A stretch of DNA of 64,000 bases from Quillaja saponaria. Lineage: Eukaryota; Streptophyta; Magnoliopsida; Fabales; Quillajaceae. A program made the position numbers and the translations under genes. This document shows positions 10,542 to 21,619 of this stretch, piece by piece (position 1 is the stretch's first letter; each line of letters starts with the position of its first letter). The notes under the pieces were generated by a model. The model was given only the letters and a program-made list of their open reading frames with translations, was not told the DNA's origin and did not search any database. The stretch is from the NCBI GenBank assembly GCA_029379385.1, contig CM055617.1:14107532-14171531 (forward strand). The letters run 5' to 3'.

Positions 10542-11255
10542 CATTAAATAGGCAATGAATGCAATGTAGAACGCAAGCTGAAATTGTAAGCTAAAAAACC
10601 CATGCTCCAAAACACTTTGTACACGTTCTCTCCATTAATACAACTATCATTTTCTCCAAGTCATTTCTACTTTGCCATTTTCCTCTACACTCCAACATAC
10701 TAAAACATTAATACTCACACAAAATTATCCAACCTAAATTCTAAATCCACTAATCTAATTCCATCACAAAACTATTATCTAACAATAAGAAACATTCCTT
10801 GAGTTGGCCCACTATTGAATGCACATGGACTACCGACCCCCAATGTCAAACAAACCAGAAAATTATGACTCACTCCACAAAATTTCATATTTTTCACAAA
10901 TTCAAAATTTTCAAATTCCCAAAATGAAACCCATAAATTCATAAGAATATCACAAACCAGCCCCCAATATCAAACAAACGAACTAGCTACCAGAACACAT
11001 GAACCGGAAAAAACAAAAACAAAATTAAAAACATATATACCTCAACAATTTAGACCTGCAGCCAAGATCCAATCAACCGAACCAAACTTGGAATGACAAA
11101 GGATGATTGCCGACGCACCTAGGGACCACTAGACATCAGACCAACATGTGAGGATTCTGGGTTAGAGAAAGAGAGATATCAGAAAGAAGAGAGAAAAGGG
11201 GAAAATCTTGAATGGGGAAGAAGAGAAAGTTTAGGTTTTGAAATTGAAAAAACTA
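10542..11255. other. Intergenic stretch without a recognisable gene
   Basis: AT-rich, with C/A-rich runs and a purine-rich GAGAAAGAGAGA segment near 11160-11240. It could be the transcribed end of a degraded element on the minus strand, ahead of the CACTA-like block that follows. I see no supported ORF or RNA gene. Confidence 0.5.
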
Positions 11256-11498
11256 TTGGCGACAGCATGTGACGTCTTGTTAGTTAAAAAAAGGTTGCAA
11301 ATAAAAACATTAAAAGTTAAAAAATAAAAAATGTAACAACAGACCTGTCGGTGATAAGAAACACATTGTCGCATATAGTTTTCTGTATTTTGTCGCAAAA
11401 TTTGTGAAATAAACTTTTTATGTTCCTATCCATATAGTTAAATTGCTAGCGATGATAGTAAAAATGTTGTCGCTAGTTGATTTTGTCTTTTCTTGCCA
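11256..11498. mobile_element. Second CACTA-like relic (GTCGC repeat type)
   Basis: Short repeats GGCGACAGC, TGTCGCATATAG, TGTCGCAAAATTTG and TTGTCGCTAGTTG are scattered in both orientations. The block ends in TTTTCTTGCC, which resembles the CACTA terminal TTTTCTTGTAG. The repeat motif differs from that of the relic at 10241, so it is a different family. Similar GTCGC motifs occur at 31660-31840. Confidence 0.4.
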
Positions 11499-12220
11499 TT
11501 GTAATCCCATTTTCATACTTCTGCAACTTATGCTGTTATACGCAAGTGAATGTTTATGGTGACTTTCTTTCTTTTATCAGAGAAAGTTGAAGAGGAAGAA
11601 GGATTATGTAGTTTTATGAATTTAATTTAATTAATTTTGAAATTTTTGTTTTTATTTCTATTTATCTATAGAAATTCACATGTCAAATTGTTATTCATCA
11701 ATTTTTTTCATTCATTTTATCTGTCCACGTCACATTCGTCAAAGTTAATTTGGATAGAAAGTGACGGCAGAGACCCAATTAGAGCAATTTTACAATTTTA
11801 GAGACTCAATTGTAACAAAATGAATGATAGAGACAAAACTGAAATTAGAATAAAATTACACGAACCAAAAGTGTAATTTAGCTTATGAAGAATTATTAAC
11901 ATTTTAGTTGGTTGCATATTTGATTGGTCATCAGATTTTTCAGTAAATGAAGTAGCCACACCTTATACACCAATCTTCTCTAAGTGAGATTCTTCCCAGT
12001 TTGATTGGTCATCAGATCATTTGTTTATTATCGATAAAGTAAAATTAGCTCCAGATCACAAATTACAATTTTCAGATTGAGACATTCATAAAGGGCTTGA
12101 ACCTATCTATGTATGGTCCTTTAGTTTTAGATGATAGATTAGTATTCATATCAGAATCTGATTTTTGTATTATAGCATGTATCTTTCTGATAATATTCTA
12201 CTTCGGCTTTTGGTTTGGGA
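11499..12220. other. Intergenic stretch with a possible MITE end
   Basis: No gene is visible. Bases 11780-11885 read like one end of a MITE or similar element (GAGACAAAACTGAAATTAGA through AAAAGTGTAATTTAGC). I could not find its partner end. A short sequence TTGATTGGTCATCAGAT occurs twice (11921 and 12001). Confidence 0.4.
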
Positions 12221-12225
12221 CATAT

Positions 12226-12546
12226 TGTTATGAATCATTTCTCTGAAGTGGACCTAAAGACAAGTGAGCTTGAAGAACATAACTGGACTGGCACTTCAAA
12301 GACCATAACAAACTCTAAAAGCAGTGTTCCATTTATGCAAAGCCGTTAGGCTGAGCTGGCAAGTTGTTAATACCGTTATAAGAGCCGTTGGGCTGTTGAG
12401 TTTGAAAAATTAGGTTATAGACTAAGTTGTTGATTGTATTGATTAGTTGTAGAATATAATTGAATTCTGTTTTTCTATCTCTTCTTTCTCTCACTGAAAT
12501 TCTTTCTTTGACTCTCCCTTGGCAACCATAACTGCTTTCTTATTGT
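12226..12546 (+). repeat. 5' LTR of the chromodomain element, copy A
   Basis: It starts TGTTATGAATCATTTCTCTG and aligns with 17168 onward. Its 3' end seems shortened: the right LTR continues TTGATCTTAAAA where this one passes straight into the primer site. Confidence 0.8.
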
Positions 12547-12557
12547 TCTATTAGAGC
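12547..12557 (+). other. Decayed primer-binding site (tRNA-iMet type)
   Basis: TCTATTAGAGC resembles TGGTATCAGAGC, the usual complement of initiator tRNA-Met, with TCAG changed to TTAG and the first bases altered. Confidence 0.5.
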
Positions 12558-12573
12558 AACCTTCCTGGCAACA

Positions 12574-13790
12574 ATGGTGAACATTAATGCTTCTATCATT
12601 GATCAGAGGCTTAGTGCTATGGAAGCAAGGATCAAAACCATGAATGGCAAATTCCACAGTATTGATACAACAATATAAGAGTTGAAATCATCAGCCATGG
12701 AAGTTCAGTCGAACACCAATGTAAAGTTGTTAGCAGTCATGGAGTAGCAATCTAATTCAGATGCAAGACTCCAAGCCGTCATGGTGGCCTTAGCATCCAT
12801 TCAGGTAGCATTAACAGGTCTGCGTATGGGGTATAATTCAGAAGTGAATAGAGAGCCAGTCCTTCCAAATCCACCAATTCCACCAGGAATACATCCTAGA
12901 TAAGTCAGACCACAGGCTAATCTTCAAGAACCCGAAGGTCAGGAACTGGAATTAAGAGATTATCACTTGCTGAAATGTGTGGCTCAAGTGGAGCTCCCAA
13001 GATTTGAAGAGGATAACCTTCGGAGCTGGCTGTTCATATGTAAAGAGTTTTTTGAGATGGATCAAACACCAGAGCAAATGAAGGTGAGGATTACTGCAAT
13101 GCACTTTGGAGGGAAGGTATTGGAATTGTATCAGGGATTCTTGGAAGAAAGAAACATGCACAGACCCCCCTAGGATGAGTTCTTGGTGGCACTACAGGCA
13201 AGATTTCAAGGTAATGTCCTTTCCAGACCTATAATTGCTTTAAAAATTTGAGACAAGAAAATAGTGTAGAAGGATCCAATGAGAAATTTGAAGGACAGAG
13301 GAATAGCTGTTCTATGCCTAGAGAGGTGATGTTAGACCAATATTTAGGGGGATTGAAGGAAGAAATTGTTCATGGGATAAGTATAGTGGAGATTCAGACC
13401 TTGGCTCAAGCTATGACATTAGCTAGGAATCAAGAAAATTTCCTTAACTCTACATTATACAAGAAGCCACAGTTCAACACTTATAAACCTCACCAACCTC
13501 AGAACTTCCAATATAGCAGCCCTAGAAATTCACCTAACCCCAATGTTGTACCTCAACCTCCCCAGAAATTTCTCCCTGATCAACCATACAAAGATGGCAA
13601 TTGGACAATTCCAGAAGTAAAAATATGAACTCTACTCATTCCAAGCCTACTTATAACAAGACCTTCCAAAATTAACCTAGGAGAAACTCTTTGTCCATGA
13701 CAGGGACTGAGATGGAAGAGAGAAGAAAAAAAGGGTTATTCTTTTACTATAATGAGAGGTTAGTGCCTGGGCATAATTGCAGAAACACTC
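12574..13790 (+). pseudogene. Chromodomain-element gag with zinc knuckle (broken)
   Basis: The ATG at 12574 begins 'MVNINASIIDQRLSAMEARI', a coiled-coil-like N-terminus. The capsid core at 12967-13170 reads 'VELPRFEEDNLRSWLFICKE', 'FFEMDQTPEQMKVRITAMHF' and 'VLELYQGFLEERN'. 13248-13628 continues with 'DQYLGGLKEEIVHGI' and a Pro/Gln-rich tail. Near 13690-13790, 'EMEERRKKGLFFYYNERLVP' then 'GHNC' corresponds to the family's GLCF-x-C-DE-x-GHxC knuckle with the first two Cys lost. In-frame stops are present (for example 'PP-stop-DEFL' near 13170, probably from Trp). Confidence 0.85.
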
Positions 13791-13799
13791 AAGTTATAT

Positions 13800-14100
13800 A
13801 TCTATAATCTATGAAGAGGAAGATGAGGTGATTGAAAAAGAGGAAGTACTAGACTTGACTGAGTACACACCAGAGAAGGAGGAGGGTGAAATCTCCATAT
13901 CAATCCTCGCTCTAATTGGAGCTGATTGGGGAACCCCTAGTAACAAGAGATAGACTATGAAAGCTCAAAAAACTGTAAACAAAACAAACATTGCTAGTGC
14001 TTATTGATAGTGGGTGTACCCACAATTTCATAAATTTGGAATTGGTTAACAGACTGGGGTTGAGGAGTTATCAGACTTAGGCAATACAAGTGGTGGTAGC
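13800..14100 (+). pseudogene. Chromodomain-element protease (broken in copy A)
   Basis: The frame reads an acidic segment with 'EVLDLTEYTPEKEEGEISIS', then the active site 'LLVLIDSGCTHNFINLELVN'. The family has D-S-G-S/A-T-H-N-F, so Cys replaces Ser here (AGT to TGT). A four-base difference before 'ACTATGAAAG' and further indels break the frame relative to copy B. Confidence 0.8.
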
Positions 14101-14429
14101 AGATGGAAATAAGGTCTGGGTGTCTACAGTTTGCAAAGGGCTGCAATGGACTTTAGAATGAGCCATATTCCAGGCTGACTTCCTTGTCATGCCTTTAGGT
14201 AACTTTGGGGTGGTATTGGGAGTTCAATGGTTAGCTACCCATGGAGATATATGCTGGAATTCAAGACAACTAACCATGCAGTTCCAGTGAAACCAGAAGA
14301 CCATCAAGTTACAAGGGTTGTATCAGTCTATCTCAATGAACAGGAGGGAGAAGAACAGGTCTCTACCTGTTAACAGTTGCTCAATGTTTGTACAAATAGA
14401 AAAACAACCTGTTACAGCACATGATGGAC

Positions 14430-15075
14430 TAAGGTTGTGGTCCTTAGAACTCAGAAAACTGAAGCAGTAGGTATTGATATGGAAGCCTTGCTACAAGAGT
14501 TTGATGATGTTTTTGAAGAACCAAGAAGTCTACCTCCAAGAGGATCATTTGATTACAACATTAAGTTAAAGGAAGTAGGGCAACTAGTGAACTTAAGGCC
14601 TTGTAGGTGGGGGGTCTCTAGAGAAAGATGTTATTGAAAAAGGAAAAAGGATAACAGCTAGAAGTTTTATGTAGACTACAAAAAATTGAACTAACTAACA
14701 GTGAAAAATAAATTTCCTATGCCTATTATTGAAGAGCTGCTTGATGAGCTTTATGGAGGCCTAATTTTTCTCTAAGCTGGATCTCAGAAGTGGGTACCAT
14801 CAAATTAATATAAGGGCAGAAGGACATCTGTAAGTCTACATTTAGAGCTCATGAAGGGCTATATGTTTTAAAACCACTGTTAAGGAAATTTGTCCTGGTT
14901 TTCTTTGATGATATTCTAGTATACAGCATGACTTGGAAGAAGCATATCATCTACTTAAAAGAAGTCCTTACACTACTAAGAACCCATGTGCTTTATGGTA
15001 AAAGGAGCAAGTGCATTTTTGGCAGCCAGCAAGTGGGACACTTGGACCATCTTATCAATGCTAAAAGGGTAATTG
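14430..15075 (+). pseudogene. Chromodomain-element reverse transcriptase with 67-bp deletion
   Basis: The N-terminus reads 'LLQEFDDVFEEPRSLPPRGS'. The palm shows 'FYVDYKKLN' and 'VKNKFPMPIIEELLDELYGG'. After 'KGYM' (14865) 67 bases present in copy B (52496-52562) are missing, removing the 'VVMPFSLTNAPATFQG' segment. The catalytic motif 'LVFFDDILVYSMTWKKHI' follows. The reading frame is lost. Confidence 0.85.
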
Positions 15076-15091
15076 CATATCCAAAAAGATT

Positions 15092-15600
15092 TTGGCCATG
15101 ACTAAATGGCCTAAACCAAATACAGTGAAAGCTTTGAGGGGATTTCTTGGGTTGATTGGCTATTACAAGAAATTCATCAAGGATTATGGCAAAGTCAGCA
15201 AGCCCCTAACATTACTACTGAGAAAAAATAGTTTTACATGGGGAGAGCAAGCTGAGGAAGCATTCCAGATACTTAAACAAATGATGTCACAGGCTCCTGT
15301 GTTGGCCTTACCTGATTACTCCCAAGAATTTGTCATTGAGACAGATGCTAGTGGGATAGGCATTGGGGCTGTGCTGTTGCAGCAAGGACATCCCTTGGCA
15401 TTTCTAAGTAAAACCCTAAGTCCTAAACATATGGGGTAATCTACTTATAAAAAAGAACTCATAGCTATTGTGCATGCTATGACAAAGTGGAAACAATACC
15501 TATTAGGAAGGCATTTTACCATCACAACAGATCACCAGACAATATGCACTAGAGTAGAAAGAATGCAGCCTAGTTCTGCAAAAATAGTTATCCAAGTTAA
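15092..15600 (+). pseudogene. Chromodomain-element RNase H
   Basis: Open at 15092-15439: the RT connection 'TVKALRGFLGLIGYYKKFIK' and the RNase H start 'PDYSQEFVIETDASGIGIGA', with the first catalytic Asp. After a stop at 15437-15439 it continues 'YKKELIAIVHAMTKWKQYLL' and 'FTITTDHQTI'. It is one polyprotein with RT and integrase. Confidence 0.85.
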
Positions 15601-16660
15601 TGGGGTTAGACTATGTAATAGTTTATAAGGAAAGAAAGGCCAACACTGCTGCAGATGCTCTATCAAGAATAATGCCCCTGACAGAAATGACTGAATCCAA
15701 TGCTTCAGCAATATCAGTTTTAACAACTTACTGGACCAACAGAATTGTAAGGAGATATGACCATGATGAGAAATTTCTGAAAGTCATACAAGAAGTACAA
15801 CAAAATAAAGATTACCACCCTCATTACATATACCTACAAGGTCAGTTGAAAAGTAAAAACATACTAGTAATACTTAGTAATATGGAACTCAGGAAAGAGC
15901 TACTGAAGTTTTTCCACTGTAGTACTGTTGGGGGTCACTCTGGGGTATATGCTACCATTAAGAGGCTTAAGGGTGTTTTTTATTGGAAAGGGCTACAGAA
16001 GAATGTTAGGAACTTTGTGAGGACTTATGAGACTTGTTAAAGGTTCAAAACTGAAACCACTGTTTCTCTAAGACTCTTACAACCATTACCTATTCCTAAT
16101 AAAGTTTGGTCATTCATTTCTATGGTTTTTATAGATAGACTACCTAAGTCTGGTGGCAACACAGTTATCTTGTGGTTTTGGATAGACTAAGGAAGTTTGC
16201 TCACTTTATTAGCATACAACATCCCTACACAACCAGCACTGTGGCCCAAGCTTTCATGAACAATGTCTACAAGGTTCATGGAATGCTTAAAGATATTGTG
16301 TCAGATAGTGATCTTGTGTTCTTATCACAATTCCGGAAAGAACTGTTTAGGTTGCAAAAAGTTAAGCTTTTACACTCTTCAGCCTTCCATCCCTAAACTG
16401 ATAAACAGGCTGAGATAGTTAACAGGTCCTTTAAGGCTTACCTCAAGTGCTTTGCTGGAGATTGTCCAAAAAGGTGGCTTCAATGGTTACCTTTAGCTCA
16501 ATTGTGGTATAACACCAATATTCGTACCTCCATCCAAATGAACCTTACCAAGCATTATTTGATCAAGAACTCCCTTGTCACATTCCTTATGTGAAGGGTG
16601 ATTCCAATAATAGGTCATTGTCTAGTAGAAAGGCTAACTTGTAGATGCTTAAAGACAATT
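15600..16660 (+). pseudogene. Chromodomain-element integrase (broken)
   Basis: After the RNase H tail 'KANTAADALSRI', the zinc-binding region reads 'GGHSGVYATIKRLKGVFYWK' and 'TYETC' followed by a stop. The catalytic core is spread over two frames. '[20 protein letters not shown]' carries the first Asp and 'DIVSDSDLVFLSQF' the second. 'TDKQAEIVNRSFKAYLKCFA' carries the Glu, just after a TAA. The '[14 protein letters not shown]' stretch is closer to the family consensus in copy B (VVDRLSK). Confidence 0.85.
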
Positions 16661-16826
16661 TATATAGGGCATAGAACAGAATAAAGGTGCAAACAGAGAG
16701 ACATAGAAGTGAGGGGGGGTTCTTGGTGGGAGAATGAGTTTATTTGAAAATACAACCCTATAGATAGCAGACTGTAAGTAACTCTAGTTTCCATAAGTTG
16801 GCAGCAAGGTACATGGGCCATTTTAA

Positions 16827-17222
16827 ATGGTGGAAAAAATTGACAAGGTAGCATATGCATTGACGTTGCCTGATTCTACAAAAATCCACAATGTTTTCCA
16901 TATTTCTTTACTGAAAAGGAAACATGTAGACAGGGTGGTCCACACTCAGTTGCCAATCATGGATGACGAGGGCAAGGTGTTGTTGGAGCCAGTTCAGATA
17001 TTAGATAGGAGATTGTGCAAAAGGCATGGTAGAGCTTCTGTTCAGGTGCTGGTTCATTGGTCTAACACAAGGGTGGAGGACTGCACTTGGGAAGACATTC
17101 AAGACCTCAAGTTGAGATTTCCTCAGTTTGATCCTTGGGGTCAAGGATCTACTGACGCAGGGGAGAATGTTACAAATCATTACTCTGAAGTGGGCCTAAA
17201 GACAAGTGGGCTTGAAGATTAG
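16827..17222 (+). pseudogene. Integrase C-terminus with chromodomain, copy A
   Basis: This 131-codon open stretch reads 'AYALTLPDSTKIHNVFHISL', the C-terminal integrase motif before a chromodomain. The chromodomain follows: 'EPVQILDRRLCKRHGRASVQ', 'VLVHWSNTRVEDCTWEDIQD', 'LRFPQFDPWG'. Such domains tether integrase to modified histones. The last codons run into the 3' LTR (TGTTA at 17168), a normal arrangement in this group. The reading frame is open, but the upstream polyprotein is destroyed. Confidence 0.9.
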
Positions 17223-17488
17223 AATTGGACTGGCAAACAAACTCTAACGCAGCGTTCCATTTAAGCAAAACCGTTAGGCTGAGCTGGCAAATTGTTAATA
17301 CCGTTATAAGAGCTGTTGGGCTGTTGAGTTTGAAAAACTGGGTTATAGACCGAGTTGTTGATTGTATTGATTAGTTGTGGAATATAATTGAATTATGTTT
17401 CTCTCTCTCTTCCTTCTCCTTATACAATTATCTCTCTGATTCTCCGCTGGTAGCCATAGCTGCTTTCTTATTGTTCTTGATCTTAAAA
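17168..17488 (+). repeat. 3' LTR of the chromodomain element, copy A
   Basis: It starts TGTTACAAATCATTACTCTG after a purine tract. It shares long blocks with 12226-12546, including AAGCAAAACCGTTAGGCTGA and GTTGATTGTATTGATTAGTT. The 3' border is set at the candidate CATAT target duplicate (17489-17493). Confidence 0.8.
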
Positions 17489-17493
17489 CATAT

Positions 17494-19325
17494 AAAAAAT
17501 GAAAACCACAAAATCTTCATTTGATGCATGGGTGTTTAAGAATTGAGTTGGTTCAGTTTCAGGTGTGACATACCAACCAATTTGACGTGGTTGCTATTTT
17601 TTGTTTCTAAAAGTAGGCTAATCACAGTAGAGACATATTCCCTCTCTTTTCTTTTTTGGCCATTAATTTTGCTGGTTTTCTTTGAAACCCAGCCAAAAAA
17701 GGAGAGATAATTGTATTACATATATATCTCAGTTTTTCCCCAATTCTTCTCTCTAAGGAAGGGCATCAGAGCTGGTTAAAATGGTGAAAATTCTCTCAAA
17801 CCTGCCTGGGAAGTACAGTGATACAATATGCATCAAGAGGGATTTCAAGATCATGCTCCACTTTCTTGATTTCTCATGTTACAAAATTAGTCAATATTAC
17901 AGCCAATTGGATTTATTTTTTTCTTTTTTTTTGGGAGGGAGGAGAAAATAAACTTCCAAATACGTCTTCTAAGAAAATCTAGAATCGCCCATTGAACCTC
18001 TTAGAAAAGCAGTGTATTGGATTGATTACCTTACTCTCAAGTTGTTGTGTTGGATTGATTAGCTCACTCTCAAGTTGTTGTGTTTATTGGATTCCTCTAG
18101 CTATTTCTTTCTTGCATGGGATTGACTGCCTGACAATCCTCCTTATGTTGTTTCTGTGCTTCTTTATACTACTTGAGTAGCCTAGTTTCTGTTGTTGTTC
18201 TTTTTTTTCTGTTTTTTTATTTATTTTTTTGGCTGAAACTGTTGAACTTCTGTTTTCCATCAATGAAAGGCAAGTTTTACATGGTCAAGACAAAAAATAA
18301 CTGGCTCGTCCAAAACCGTAACGGCCGCTCAACAAGTAACACTTCATATCATTTCGAAGCTTAGAATATTCACACCCAAAAAAGAAAAAAACAAAGGCTT
18401 AACTAAGAAGAATATTGCTTACACAAAACTATGAAAGGAAGAGAATCTGGTTTTCAGATTGTGTGCCTTGGTAAGGACCTTCATCTAGCAGTTTATACTT
18501 ATGGCTTTCCATATAAAAAACCAAAAACCCTCTTCAAATACACATCCAAAATCATTATGAATTCGTATATTCCTACCTCCAACCTTTGCCACACCTGAAT
18601 GAATATTAAGACACCAATATTTCATCAAAAATTGTTGTACAGTTCACCAGCAAGAAAACCTTGCAGCAACAGTTTGTACTTCTCCATTACACATCCTCAA
18701 TTTCCAGATTGACGTTTTCACCTCATAACTTTTCTGTTGACTTTCTCCTAACAAAATTTTTAATTCTTATCACATTGAGACACATCAGGAAGTAATCTTG
18801 TATGCCTTGTTGACGGCAAATTATGATGGGGCAACTGATTCTGGGCTGATTCTGCTCATTCTGAGTACAAAGCATGGTAAAACAACTCACGTTCCCAAAC
18901 TAACCTTAAATATTCTATCTTCCTGCTTCCAAATCACCTACTACAATATGCAACTCCTGGCATTCAAGTCAACTGTCCTTGCTTATTTAAGTTTGTTCAA
19001 AATTTCAGGTTCAAATACAAAAACCCAGGCTGTGAAAATCACACAAGGTAATACATAATAAAAAAAAACGACCACACATTTCAAAGCCAATTGCATGCAT
19101 CAATATGTAGCAAACAGAATATTGTAGAGGAAAACTTAGGAAGGAACGCCAGAATTCTTTCAGAACATGCATAATTCAAAAGATGAATAGCAAACTGCAC
19201 CCAAGATTCCAGTCATGATAAGCTAATCTCATGAAAAAGCACTATCAACTCCATATCAACAATAATGTAGCTTAACGCACAAAATTCTCTTTACAAGAGT
19301 AGCTCTAACCATTCATATCTTCTGC
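17494..19325. other. Intergenic stretch; 33-bp direct repeat; likely 3' flank of CacyBP
   Basis: No convincing gene. Two adjacent 33-bp units starting GGATTGATTA lie at 18019-18051 and 18052-18084. A short open phrase starting ATGGTGAAAATTCTCTCAAA (17781) has no recognised match. A poly-T-rich zone spans 18200-18230. The right part, 19050-19325, probably holds the 3' untranslated region of the CacyBP gene read from the minus strand. No clear poly(A) signal was seen. Confidence 0.5.
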
Positions 19326-21452
19326 TCAGCGATACCCCTTAAGAGGGTCTATATTCCCAGATCTTGCATCAGTCCATGCTTTTGCAATTGTTTTCTTCAT
19401 TTCTTCATCTCCTTCCTCATACATATTCTGCAATGTCCATAGAAAGCAAAGGAAGTTCAAGACAGCGGCAGTAGATGAATATAAAATATCATATGCTAAC
19501 ACATGCTACCAAAATAATATGGATCAAAGCATGCGAACACGCATTATGCATGCTTCTGTGCCAGAAAGCATATTCAGGTAGCCAAGTTCAGAGCAACTAG
19601 AACTTCACCTTCATTAAGTCCATTATTCCTGCCATGGGGTCTTTTTCTTTATCCAAATTTGGCTTCAGCTGTAACATATGAAGATAATGTGTTAGAAAAA
19701 AGATGTTAATCGTATTCCTTGATAATAGCACAAAATGATGAAATCAAACTGTCATCCCACACATAGTATATGACTACCTTGTCCTCTTTGTAGTGCAAAT
19801 CCAGCCAATTTCCTTTAGAAGCTTTGGTCAATGTAATGATCACCTTTGTAGGTTTAACCACAACCTTACACTTCTCAGGTACTATCTCCTTATTCAGTTT
19901 TGGTATAGCACATCTGTAATTCTTCCCTTGGACGTCATGGAATTTGACATCAAAAGATGTAGTTTTGAACTCGGTCTCAATCTTTTGCTCATCAACTCCC
20001 TCAAGGAACACATATACCTGCAAGAAGAAAAACAAAGCTGACCAACAACAAAACAATGCTATATGCAACAAAACTGAGACCTATTATGAGAACATTATCA
20101 CTCATAATAGGATACTAATCTGAGTTCCTGCCAACTAACTTCTTAATTAACTATCTCAAGAGTTACAATGTACCTTAATTTTGTCGTTGTCCTGATCCCA
20201 GCTAAATGATCCAAGTGTTGCATAAGTAAGTGCTGGACCAGATGGCACTTTAGTCATAGTAGAGATTGGAGTTGGAATCTGTGGCGTAGGAACAGGTAGT
20301 GACTCTTTTGACAGCTGCAAGTAAGATATAAAAAATTAGCAACTAATAATTGATGAGGATCTGATTCAAAACCTAAAACCCACCCTCCCCTTTCTCTAGG
20401 ACAGTAGATCCCTCCTCTCTTACAAGTTGAATACCAATCCACTCATAAGCTAACCAGTCATTCATTGTGCTCAGTATGGACAATACCCAAAGTTAATCTG
20501 ATATATTGACTGTATTCCAAGACAATTAACCTCCAGAAGACAAAAAAAACAAGGTATCAAATATGCATATGCAGGGCCTGAAAAATGCTGCATGGGGGGA
20601 TCGACTACTTAATTGTTTACTATATACTATATAAATCATCAACGCAAACTCAGCTATCTGACAGACCATAAAAAATTTTAATTTGACACCAAAAATTCAT
20701 ATTCTGCAAATATGTCTAAGTGGTAGCCATATACCGACCACAACAAATGCATATCCAGGAGGATTATTAATTTGTTTATTTATTTTGCTAAGAAAATTAA
20801 ACAGGTTAATAGCGTATTGTTTCCATTACATATTTTGAGTGCCTCACATTTCTACTAATGAAAAATTAATTTTGACCCTCAAGTGAGGAAAAAGGATGAA
20901 AAGAACACAGAAAATAATGCCATCTTTTAGTGACGAAAATAAAAAACTGAAATCATCACCATGCATGTCACAATCTAAACATACCCAATACTAAAAATGT
21001 CTGCTCATACTCATCTCCTATATATTTATATATATAAACACCCTAATCCCGTTTTGCTAGAAATATTCATCATAGCACATTGCAATTTAAAATAATAATA
21101 ATAATTTGCTGCCTAACAATCCAGCAATATTTCTCGTTCAGTATGCCGCATAAAACTCATAAAAAAAAATTTTAAAAAAAAAGCAATTTCATCTATAATC
21201 TATCACATTGTAGAAAAATCCAATACCACAGCCAACCCATATTCGCTAACCCAGAATTGATTATAAAAAATATGAAACTGTTACAGCAACAAAACATATT
21301 TCTAAATGGGATAGAAAACAATTAGTAGAAAAAGTGAATACCTTCTCCAAGTCACGAATTTCAGATGAGAGTAGAGAGACGATTCGAGGCCTTTTCGCTA
21401 TACTATGCAACTGACGAAGCTCCTCCAAATCCAATGCCAAATCTTCCGCCAT
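19326..21452 (-). CDS. CACYBP: Calcyclin-binding protein (CacyBP/SIP) homologue, five exons, intact
   Basis: Known family role: an adaptor that links Siah-type E3 ligases to SCF components and binds S100 proteins in animals; the plant role is less clear. Exons on the minus strand are 21452-21342, 20314-20174, 20017-19778, 19668-19609 and 19427-19326 (stop TGA at 19326-19328). All borders are GT-AG and all exon lengths are multiples of three (111, 141, 240, 60, 102). The product is 217 residues, close to the usual plant length. Residues 1-37 form an acidic/basic helical N-terminus (MAEDLALDLEELRQLHSIAK). The CS domain lies at about 75-165 ('FSWDQDNDKIK', 'SFDVKFHDVQGKNYRCAIPK', 'KASKGNWLDLHYKEDK'). 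The C-terminal SGS-like tail includes 'DPMAGIMDLMKNMYEEGDEE' and ends PLKGYR. It is the only clearly intact host gene in the window. Confidence 0.95.
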
Positions 21453-21619
21453 TTTTGGACTAATCTCAATCAAATTCCAGTTAAGGAGAAGAACGAAGAG
21501 GCAGAGTTCACAAATTGAAGACTATGTAGGCGAATGTAAATTTGTATCCGGGTAGAAAATGCTAGAAGCCTCGAAAAAAAACAATAGAAGGGCATTTTGG
21601 ACTTTGAATGTCCATATAT

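Larger units (their letters stand above)
12226..17488 (+). mobile_element. Chromodomain Ty3/gypsy retrotransposon (chromovirus), copy A
   Basis: The element carries two LTRs of about 320 bp starting TGTTA, a decayed tRNA-Met-type primer site after the left LTR, and a purine tract GCAGGGGAGAA (17157-17167) before the right LTR. Between them lie gag, protease, RT, RNase H, integrase and a chromodomain, all in plus orientation. CATAT at 12221-12225 and 17489-17493 is a candidate 5-bp target duplication. All coding parts have stops and frameshifts. Compared with copy B it has lost 67 bp of RT. Confidence 0.9.

Noticed and set aside
12475..12657. Minus-strand ORF over the chromodomain-element LTR and gag start
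   Set aside because: A shadow of gag; the plus-strand reading has the recognisable coiled-coil gag start.
17781..17890. Possible exon beginning ATGGTGAAAATTCTCTC
   Set aside because: About 35 codons with no known match and no supported splice partner.
18798..19058. 86-codon plus-strand ORF conserved in copy B (56535-56795)
   Set aside because: No recognisable motif. It lies where the 3' flank of the minus-strand CacyBP gene is expected, and conservation is explained by the recent duplication.
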